This document shows, in pieces, positions 1-5,580 of a stretch of 49,477 nucleotides of DNA (position 1 is the stretch's first letter; every line of letters begins with the position of its first letter). Source of the DNA: Anaerolineae bacterium (lineage in GTDB: Bacteria > Chloroflexota > Anaerolineae > UBA4142 > SHND01); contig JAJVIA010000066.1 of NCBI GenBank assembly GCA_022072245.1, positions 1 to 49,477 of the forward strand, written 5' to 3'. The position numbers and the translations under genes were made by a program. Under the pieces are notes generated by a model that saw only the letters and a program-made list of their open reading frames with translations, did no database searches and was not told the DNA's origin.

Positions 1-50
1 TTTGGAGACGATTGAATTCAGGTGAGGAATCAGTTAGATTGCGTGGGAGT

Positions 51-127
51 CGGGGCGTAGCGCAGACTGGTAGCGCGTTCGGTTCGGGACCGAAAGGTCG
101 CTGGTTCAAATCCAGTCGCCCCGACCA
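51..127 (+). tRNA. tRNA-Pro (anticodon CGG)
   Basis: The cloverleaf can be read directly. A 7-bp acceptor stem (CGGGGCG with CGCCCCG) is followed by discriminator A and an encoded CCA. The D-arm contains TGGTAGCGC, the anticodon stem-loop is TTCGG-TTCGGGA-CCGAA, and the T-arm is CTGG-TTCAAAT-CCAG. The loop gives anticodon CGG, which matches bacterial proline tRNA. A tyrosine recombinase gene converges on its 3' end from 37 bases away, the usual geometry of an element integrated at a tRNA 3' end. Confidence 0.96.
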
Positions 128-163
128 GTCGTCTCAAGTTCTAAGTCCTTTAGAATCAAGGAC

Positions 164-1441
164 TTATCTCCTAGATAAACCGCTGAAAAATGGCACAACG
201 GAAATCGGTTGTGCCATTTTGTGCCATTCCGCACTTTCGATCCTCTCCAGCAATCCATCGATCTTCTCCGCCACATGCTCGCGGAAAACCTCGACCATTC
301 GCCCTTTCTTGTCTCCGAAGTAGTGCTTCTCCGCCACCGTCTTGGGGGCATGCCCGACATATCGGTCCACGAGATACGTGTTCCAACCTTCGTCGATGGC
401 ATGCTCCATCGCGTGGGTTTGGAGCGTGTTTCGAAGATCCTTGGGGGCGATATCGCACTGGGGGTTCCAGTTCAGGAACGCGCGCTTGAGGAGTTTTCCG
501 TAAGCGTTGTCGTTCCCCTGGTATGGGATGACGGTTCCGATTCCCTGTCCCATCCTTTGGAGGTGGTGATACACCACTCGGGGGAGTGGAATTCTCCGGA
601 CTCGGTACTCGTTCTTCACCCGCTCGCCAAATTCGGGGTTGTCCTGGATGGTGAGGGTGCCCTCCAACAGGTCCACATCCGACCAGCGCAATCGAAGCGC
701 CTCTCGGAGTTGCAGACCGCAGACACCCTGAAGTAGGACTCCTGGAAAGAGAACTGGGCCGTGCTCGTATCTTCTCATCCACCCGGCCAGGTCAAGGACT
801 TCCTTGTAGGAGAGGCAAGGATTTCCATCTTCTTCCCGATACCGGCCATCCCTGCCCGCATGGCGTGGGAGTCTGAGTCCTTGGCAAATGTCGCGGTAGT
901 GTTCGGGCCAGTTGGCGGCAAGGAATCGGCTTGCACTGCGGATGGGTTCGAAGTAGTGGCTGACCGATTTGGCCTTGAGGCCTCGCTCGAAGAGCGAGGT
1001 CATGTACTCCTTGAGATGTTCTTGGCGGAGTTCATGCCACTGCCCGAGGTTTCGGTTCTGCGCCCAATTGCAGAAATACTCCCCGAACTGGTAGAGATCG
1101 TCCTGGTGTTCTTTCGATCCGCCGCCTGCCCGGATGGTCCGGTCGAAGGCGGATGAGAGATCAAGTTTTGGATGACCTGGGTCGTACTGGTTGCCGTAGA
1201 GAATCGCGGCACCCTGCTCGATTGCTTCCGCCAGGCTCGTGGCCGGAAACCTCTCCCGCCTTCGCGAGCCTTCGCAGCTTGTCCCGTTGACTCTCCACTT
1301 GCCCGGACTCTCCTGCCAGACTGTGAATTGCTGTCCGATCCGACTCCCGTGTCCCCGGACCTTCCATGTGCTTTCCCACTGTTCGACTCCGTACGAGCCG
1401 ATCATGAGGATCTGTTTCACCCTGTTTTTCAAAGAACGCAT
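164..1441 (-). CDS. tyrosine recombinase / integrase
   Basis: Site-specific recombinase of 425 aa, probably the integrase of the element inserted at the adjacent tRNA-Pro. The C-terminal half has the tyrosine-recombinase catalytic set: R246 in LREALRLRW, R337 in DLRNTL, H364 in VGH and nucleophile Y374 in KHYFG. The first His of the usual HxxR box is replaced by Lys334. An N-terminal SAM-like core-binding region lies at about residues 100-190. The frame is open upstream to 1597, but ATG at 1441 is preceded by an AAAGGAGA ribosome site, so I chose that start. The 5' part overlaps the excisionase-like ORF in another frame. Family call is confident; the exact integration site is inferred from position. 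Confidence 0.9.
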   Translation of the reverse strand: MRSLKNRVKQILMIGSYGVEQWESTWKVRGHGSRIGQQFTVWQESPGKWRVNGTSCEGSRRRERFPATSLAEAIEQGAAILYGNQYDPGHPKLDLSSAFDRTIRAGGGSKEHQDDLYQFGEYFCNWAQNRNLGQWHELRQEHLKEYMTSLFERGLKAKSVSHYFEPIRSASRFLAANWPEHYRDICQGLRLPRHAGRDGRYREEDGNPCLSYKEVLDLAGWMRRYEHGPVLFPGVLLQGVCGLQLREALRLRWSDVDLLEGTLTIQDNPEFGERVKNEYRVRRIPLPRVVYHHLQRMGQGIGTVIPYQGNDNAYGKLLKRAFLNWNPQCDIAPKDLRNTLQTHAMEHAIDEGWNTYLVDRYVGHAPKTVAEKHYFGDKKGRMVEVFREHVAEKIDGLLERIESAEWHKMAQPISVVPFFSGLSRR

Positions 1442-1661
1442 CGTTGGTCTCCTTTCGGGAAGAGACCCCACGAGGTTGAGACAGGGTATCTTCGCAGAGA
1501 CGGTCGATACTGGCAATGACGGCCTTGCCCCAGTAGCCTCTTCCAGGCATAGCTCGCAGGCCGTGTTGGCGCAGCATATCGAGGCTGACAAAGCCATGCA
1601 GAAGATCCTCGATTTCTGAGGCGGTATACAGAACAGTCGGATAGATATGTCGGATACTCAT
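1161..1661 (-). CDS. excisionase-like small DNA-binding protein (extent uncertain)
   Basis: The first 70 or so residues look like a real protein: TASEIEDLLHGFVSLDMLRQHGL followed by a Gly-rich turn and YWGKAVIASID resembles the small winged-helix/MerR-like domain of excisionases. ATG at 1661 has GAGGAAA upstream at good spacing. The open frame then runs 281 bases into the integrase gene in a different frame, giving a 166-aa product whose second half is low-complexity, basic and probably not conserved. Possible readings are a long natural overlap, a frameshift fusing it to the integrase frame (which is itself open back to 1597), or a sequencing error. Its position just upstream of the integrase suits a directionality factor. 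Function is inferred. Confidence 0.5.
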   Translation of the reverse strand: MSIRHIYPTVLYTASEIEDLLHGFVSLDMLRQHGLRAMPGRGYWGKAVIASIDRLCEDTLSQPRGVSSRKETNDAFFEKQGETDPHDRLVRSRTVGKHMEGPGTRESDRTAIHSLAGESGQVESQRDKLRRLAKAGEVSGHEPGGSNRAGCRDSLRQPVRPRSSKT

Positions 1662-1690
1662 CCCGGTTTCCTCGAATGAAAGGGCAGAGC

Positions 1691-1966
1691 CTACGCTTTC
1701 CCTCCTGACACACTCTTGCCGGTGGCGCGAGCCGTCTTACGAGCGGCAGACTTATCCTCCGACATCACAAGGATGAAGAAATCTGGGAGATTGGCCTGGG
1801 ACTCATCCAATTTCCGGACGGAGACCGGGAGTTTATCAGGCGGACAGAAAGCAAACTTCACGGTATCCCCTTCCAGGCCTTTGAGTTTCCGCTTGTCCAG
1901 TTCTCCCAACATCTGCTCGGGGTCCTCGGGGATTCGGTTAGCTTTTCCAATCAGTTGCAACGACAT
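1691..1966 (-). CDS. hypothetical protein, 91 aa
   Basis: Small protein with no family I recognise. ATG at 1966 follows a strong AGGAGG ribosome site. The sequence is charged, has one beta-rich stretch (DTVKFAFCPPDKLPVSVRKL) and a basic Lys/Ala-rich tail. It sits in the minus-strand series between the conjugation genes and the integrase and follows a hairpin-bearing repeat copy. It may be an element-maintenance or system protein; nothing in the sequence decides this. Confidence 0.6.
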   Translation of the reverse strand: MSLQLIGKANRIPEDPEQMLGELDKRKLKGLEGDTVKFAFCPPDKLPVSVRKLDESQANLPDFFILVMSEDKSAARKTARATGKSVSGGKA

Positions 1967-1995
1967 GGGGACATCCTCCTTCTCTTTGTTCTTCC

Positions 1996-2088
1996 CTCAC
2001 AACCCACCCCCATCCAATCGAGGGGGTGGGTTTCGGCTTTCTGAGCCATTACGGCTCATCGCTGGCCATCATCAGGCGAGGGGCGCGA
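1996..2088 (-). repeat. 93-bp repeat copy 1: gene end plus hairpin
   Basis: A 93-base segment repeated with high identity at 2505-2597. It covers the last codons and stop of the upstream gene (encoding APLA), a small GAGCC-ATTAC-GGCTC hairpin, and an 11-bp stem (AACCCACCCCC with its complement, 2001-2032, 10-nt loop). It lies between two same-direction genes and could act as a terminator, processing site or attenuator. Confidence 0.85.
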
Positions 2089-2476
2089 TTTGCCCGATCC
2101 AGTAAGATGTGCTGCCATCTGCAGCAATCTTCATGTAAACCTCGGCCTTGATGGCTCGCCCTATAAGACTTGAGCAGTCGAGGCCCTCAGAGACATCGAT
2201 ATCATCAGGAGTCATCCCGAATTTCTGGAGTTCCTCCATGAGCCATCTCAAGTGGCCAGCGGTTCGGTACAATCGACGCCACTTGCCGTCGAAGTTGAGG
2301 TTAACCCAAATGCGGTAAGTGGGATGGCACAGTTCCTTTTGGCACTCGATCTTGTATATCTCTCCTACGAAAGTCCCCAATTGAACGTATTTGTTGGTGA
2401 CCGAGAAATCGTCTTCGAGTTCCAATCGTTTGGATCGACAGTTCTTCGTGTTAATCACAGACACTTTTCCAGGCAT
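2072..2476 (-). CDS. hypothetical protein, 134 aa
   Basis: No recognised family. ATG at 2476 is preferred over the upstream in-frame start because GGGAGTG lies 5' of it. The protein is mixed alpha/beta with a Trp/Arg-rich middle (FDGKWRRLYRTAGHLRWL) and ends in IGQIAPLA. The last four residues match those of the neighbouring 138-aa protein because the gene ends lie in a duplicated 93-bp block. It is co-oriented with the ubiquitin-like operon and may be a late gene in it. Function unknown. Confidence 0.6.
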   Translation of the reverse strand: MPGKVSVINTKNCRSKRLELEDDFSVTNKYVQLGTFVGEIYKIECQKELCHPTYRIWVNLNFDGKWRRLYRTAGHLRWLMEELQKFGMTPDDIDVSEGLDCSSLIGRAIKAEVYMKIAADGSTSYWIGQIAPLA

Positions 2477-2504
2477 GTCGTTTTTCACTCCCTTCTCTAA
2501 TCTC

Positions 2505-2597
2505 CTCACGACCCACCCCCATCCAATCGAGGGAGTGGGTTTCGGCCTTCGAGCCCTTACGGCTCATCGCGCGGCCATCATCAGGCGAGGGGCGCGA
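2505..2597 (-). repeat. 93-bp repeat copy 2: gene end plus hairpin
   Basis: Second copy of the 1996-2088 repeat, same length and orientation, with scattered substitutions that largely keep the stem (ACCCACCCCC opposite GGGAGTGGGT). It spans the 3' end of the 138-aa gene and the gap before the 134-aa gene. Confidence 0.85.
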
Positions 2598-2997
2598 ATT
2601 CACGGATTACGAAGCGTTGCTCGGTGCGACCTCCGACGCCCTCACGCTCTTCAGCCTCGACACGGATCCGGACGCGCTTGCCGATCACGTCATCCTTGTG
2701 AAACCTGGAACCGACCTGGGACGGATCCAAACCCAGAGCAGTCGTGAAACGAACCAGACTCCTGCCCCGAAAGACGGGGCCGTACAACGTCTCGCCACCG
2801 GTCTCCGCGTTCGAGATAATCTCAGCACCCACCTGGCGGTAGGGCTTCCCATCCTTGGAAGTCTCATCGGACAGGCTCACAATCTCCGCCGCGTGTTCCC
2901 CAGCAAGATTCAGCGTTGCCCGCTTGCTAACGTCCTCGTGCAGTTCAACGTAGTCCTCCGGCCCACTTGACCGGGTCAACTTGTCCACTCTCGACAT
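2581..2997 (-). CDS. hypothetical protein, 138 aa
   Basis: Unknown family. ATG at 2997 has AAGGTGG five to eight bases upstream and is preferred to the GTG three codons earlier. The sequence is strongly beta-predicting and charged (GKRVRIRVEAEEREGVGG), reminiscent of small OB-like nucleic-acid-binding proteins, but no diagnostic motif is visible. It ends in the shared APLA tail. It lies 56 bases downstream of the JAB-E1 gene on the same strand and is probably co-transcribed. Confidence 0.6.
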   Translation of the reverse strand: MSRVDKLTRSSGPEDYVELHEDVSKRATLNLAGEHAAEIVSLSDETSKDGKPYRQVGAEIISNAETGGETLYGPVFRGRSLVRFTTALGLDPSQVGSRFHKDDVIGKRVRIRVEAEEREGVGGRTEQRFVIREFAPLA

Positions 2998-3053
2998 AGT
3001 TTCCACCTTCTTTCAATCGTCGTTGGATTCCCAATTCTTTCGGGAACGCACCA

Positions 3054-4496
3054 TCATCCCCTATCAGGTTCAGCGGCCACCAAGCTAGCGATCAGTAAGG
3101 AGTCGTCTTCGTCATCGACGGGAGACTGGAGCAACCTCTTCATGGGAGACGCGTCCGCCCAGCCTCGCTCAGCCTCAAAAGCGTCGCCGCAAACCGGGCA
3201 GCCGGGACGGCGCGGAAAAAAGTGCGACAGGTCCTGAACGGAAGGCTCCAACTCCTCGAACTGCAAGTACGCCGGAACATGCGAGACTAACCCAGGATAG
3301 AAATAAGCCAGGATGTTTCGGACCACGAGGGACGCCGCGAACGCGTTCGTGGTCACGACCTGAGGCGCTGGAGCAAGATCCGGACGATCCGAATACGAAG
3401 CCTGCGCCTTGCGCACCTCCTCCTCGATCCGAGGACCATACCCTGCCTCGACGCCCAAACAGTGAAGACAAGGCCCTTCGGGCAACTGCGACAGAACACG
3501 CGCCGTAATCCGGCAAGGCTCCAGGCCTCCGGAGTAGCTGATCAGAGTGCCCGCGTCAAAGAGCGGCTTGTGAAAACGCGCCGCAAACACCGCCAGGTCA
3601 TACCGGGTCGCGTCATTGTCGGGAAAACTGACCAAGACATCCGCGGCCTTGAGAGCCTCGACCGAATCCCCTTCCGGAAAGAACGTCCGGCAACCACGGA
3701 CCTTGATCTCTGGATCGAACTGGCGAACCTCGCGCGCCAATACCTTGACTTTGAACCTCCCCACGTCCCCTTTACGAAACCCCAAAAATCTGTTGGCGTT
3801 GTGAATCTCGACCCGGTCAGGATCCACAAAGATCATCCCCGCAGGCGAATAAAACTTCAGGAACTGCGCCACCACCGAATTGCCCCCACCCGCCCCGACA
3901 AACCCGAAGGTGCAGCGCGAAATCGACTCAAGAGCCTCCCGCGCTCCGGGACCTACCCGTAGTGTCCGGTCGTGAACAGCCTCTTCCAGCCGCGGGCAGT
4001 CCTGAGAGAGAGAGGAGTTCTTCGGCGTAACCCAACGCATACCGGTACGCCCCACAATCTTGATGAGATCAACCGGCTTCCAGGTCTTATCCACGCAGGA
4101 AATGACCTCCGCCACGATCCCATCCGCCCCCGACACCATCCGGACGTAGTCATCACAGAAACCAAGGACGTTATGACAGATTCGGAAGTCTTGGGCATCA
4201 TCCGTCGAACTGAAGTAAGAAGATCCCAAATGGGTATGACTGCTGATCAGCACGCCGTAACCGGAGGATCTGTGCCACACTTCCCAGGCGAGCTCATGCG
4301 AGGTCTCCACCAGCCCCGCCGACCGGTGCAAGTACTCCTCGTTCCTCAAAGTCCTCGAATCCCGCAGCACAAACTCCACCACATCGCCATAGCGAGAGAC
4401 GCTCCCGAACGAGTACACCAAGTGCTCCACGGACGGGTCATCAGACACCGTGATCTTTTTGAACGAACTTTCCGTAACCACCAAGCGATACTCCAT
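3054..4496 (-). CDS. JAB-domain isopeptidase fused to E1/ThiF-like adenylyltransferase
   Basis: A 480-aa two-enzyme fusion. The N-terminal JAB/JAMM metalloprotease has an exact H-x-H-x7-S-x2-D signature (H87, H89, S97, D100) with E41 as the likely upstream glutamate. The C-terminal half is an E1/ThiF/MoeB-type domain: GAGGGNS at 201-207, FVDPDRVE at 223-230 with N233 and R236, the adenylation motif FPDNDATRYD, and a zinc pair C343/C346 plus C433/C436. E1 would adenylate the C-terminal Gly of a ubiquitin-like protein; JAB would cleave it from targets or precursors. ATG at 4496 follows AAGGAGGTGA. The gene lies directly after the ubiquitin-like gene, separated by a hairpin. JAB-E1 fusions are known from bacterial ubiquitin-like systems, so the call is strong; substrates are unknown. 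Confidence 0.92.
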   Translation of the reverse strand: MEYRLVVTESSFKKITVSDDPSVEHLVYSFGSVSRYGDVVEFVLRDSRTLRNEEYLHRSAGLVETSHELAWEVWHRSSGYGVLISSHTHLGSSYFSSTDDAQDFRICHNVLGFCDDYVRMVSGADGIVAEVISCVDKTWKPVDLIKIVGRTGMRWVTPKNSSLSQDCPRLEEAVHDRTLRVGPGAREALESISRCTFGFVGAGGGNSVVAQFLKFYSPAGMIFVDPDRVEIHNANRFLGFRKGDVGRFKVKVLAREVRQFDPEIKVRGCRTFFPEGDSVEALKAADVLVSFPDNDATRYDLAVFAARFHKPLFDAGTLISYSGGLEPCRITARVLSQLPEGPCLHCLGVEAGYGPRIEEEVRKAQASYSDRPDLAPAPQVVTTNAFAASLVVRNILAYFYPGLVSHVPAYLQFEELEPSVQDLSHFFPRRPGCPVCGDAFEAERGWADASPMKRLLQSPVDDEDDSLLIASLVAAEPDRG

Positions 4497-4525
4497 GAAA
4501 CCTCACCTCCTTTCCTCGAACAGAG

Positions 4526-4566
4526 AAAGAGGGCTGACCCCAAACTGACCGAAGCCAGCCCTCTTT
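4526..4566 (-). terminator. intergenic hairpin between Ubl and JAB-E1
   Basis: Eleven-base perfect stem (AAAGAGGGCTG and its complement) with a 19-nt loop. Read on the minus strand it is followed by TCTCTG and then, shortly after, the JAB-E1 ribosome site. It resembles a weak intrinsic terminator or an RNA-processing stem. It could make the ubiquitin-like protein more abundant than the enzyme downstream. Confidence 0.7.
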
Positions 4567-4581
4567 TCATAGGTGGACAGG

Positions 4582-4791
4582 TCACCCACCGTATTGAGCC
4601 TGAACCGTGTTCCCGTAAGAACGACCCGGCTGCAGCACGGAATTCGGATCGACCCGCTGCTTCGTCTGGGCGTCATACACCACCGTCCCGGACGGCAGCT
4701 CCCCCACCTTCACCAACTGGGAGGGGGTCACCGTCTCAACCACCTCAAACTGAGCTCCGCCAGTCCCTTCCCTCGTCTTCATCAATCCCAT
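4582..4791 (-). CDS. ubiquitin-like modifier ending in Gly-Gly
   Basis: A 69-aa protein whose last residues are AQYGG followed directly by the stop, the mature-type end expected of a conjugatable ubiquitin-like protein. The C-terminal 45 residues (strand VVYDAQ, then VDPNSVLQPGRSY, then the tail) fit the end of a beta-grasp fold, resembling the bacterial multi-ubiquitin/Prok_Ub type. ATG at 4791 has GGAGG at good spacing. It lies between the E2-like and JAB-E1 genes, the neighbours such a modifier needs. The fold is inferred from pattern and context rather than from an alignment. The N-terminal 20 residues may be a flexible extension. Confidence 0.75.
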   Translation of the reverse strand: MGLMKTREGTGGAQFEVVETVTPSQLVKVGELPSGTVVYDAQTKQRVDPNSVLQPGRSYGNTVQAQYGG

Positions 4792-4839
4792 GGTCTCGAA
4801 CCTCCACTTCTATAGATTTCGCACCTCGCGTGGAAAGTC

Positions 4840-5286
4840 TCACGCATCGCTGTACAGGTACGTCTGAATACTCGCGATCATGTCCATGATGTTCTCTCTC
4901 TCCCCACAGGTCCCGTTGTAAACACAGATCCACTTCCAACCCGAATTGACCGGACCGCCGTGTGTCGGGTTCTCCCTGGGGGGGTGCCCTCGGCTCAACT
5001 CCCGCCAGCCATTCCGGCGCGGATCGAAGATTTGGAGTTTCTCATCCACAAAGACGTAATGATAAAACTGGTACCGCCCAGACTGTGGCAATGGGTCATA
5101 GAGGTTTGGCGGTATGGGAAGTAACAGATTGCAGTCAGGCAGGTTAAACCGCTGATCCAGCCGGATTGCCCCATAGATGATAATGTGAGAAAGCAAGCCC
5201 AAGTTGTTAAACTTCCACGTGGGCTTCCGCCGGAACCCAGCCTTCTTGAGATACACCAAGTCCTGATTCACCCTTTCAGTATTCAT
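4840..5286 (-). CDS. E2-like (UBC/RWD fold) protein, prokaryotic E2 family E-like
   Basis: A 148-aa protein matching the layout I remember for prokaryotic E2 family E: an N-terminal DLVYLKKAGF segment, a hydrophobic strand, LLLPIPPNLYDPLP in place of the E2 'YPxxPP' flap, then an aromatic strand and a C-terminal helix (MDMIASIQTYL). Candidate active residues are C121 in WKWICVYN, C127, H101 and H109. A Cys at the place where I would expect the family nucleophile (FVFVD, about 77-81) is absent, so the catalytic residue is uncertain. ATG at 5286 follows AAGGAGG. Lying one gene before the modifier and two before E1, it is probably the conjugating enzyme. Confidence 0.6.
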   Translation of the reverse strand: MNTERVNQDLVYLKKAGFRRKPTWKFNNLGLLSHIIIYGAIRLDQRFNLPDCNLLLPIPPNLYDPLPQSGRYQFYHYVFVDEKLQIFDPRRNGWRELSRGHPPRENPTHGGPVNSGWKWICVYNGTCGERENIMDMIASIQTYLYSDA

Positions 5287-5307
5287 TTGAGATTCCTCCT
5301 TTTCTTC

Positions 5308-5565
5308 TCACCGCTTCTCGTTTTGAAGGTCAGCCTCTTCATCCGGCCGGATCAGTCCGGCCGGATTCACGTTGTCATCCAAGCCCGCAATGGGCGGCCG
5401 GCGCACCTCCCCGCCCCTATCAAAACCGCCTGTTCCTCCGAGCAGGGGACCGAGGCCAAGTTTCGGCAACTCCTTCTTGACGTACCCTCCCAGGGAGGGC
5501 GAATAGCGCAGGTCCTCCGGCTCCTCCGGCAGGTCGTACTCGGGATAATCCAGTTCGAGCCGCAT
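5308..5565 (-). CDS. small acidic, glycine/proline-rich protein, 85 aa
   Basis: No recognised family. It opens with an acidic Tyr/Glu stretch (LELDYPEYDLPEEPEDL), has two Lys-Lys/Gly-rich segments and a Gly-rich centre, and looks largely disordered. ATG at 5565 follows AAGGAG. It lies 15 bases after the tubulin-like gene and 21 before the E2-like gene, clearly inside the operon. It could be an adaptor or a conjugation target (few lysines, clustered near residues 30-35). That is inference only. Confidence 0.65.
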   Translation of the reverse strand: MRLELDYPEYDLPEEPEDLRYSPSLGGYVKKELPKLGLGPLLGGTGGFDRGGEVRRPPIAGLDDNVNPAGLIRPDEEADLQNEKR

Positions 5566-5580
5566 CCGATCCCCACTCCT

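Noticed and set aside
117-127. Search for a second copy of the tRNA-Pro 3' end to mark the far end of the element
   Set aside because: I found no convincing copy in the window; the similar CAGTCGCCCC near 43693 lies inside the giant FGE gene and lacks flanking tRNA sequence. The element's right end is not defined here.
5308-5565. 85-aa acidic protein as a second ubiquitin-like modifier
   Set aside because: It has no C-terminal Gly-Gly and looks disordered rather than beta-grasp.
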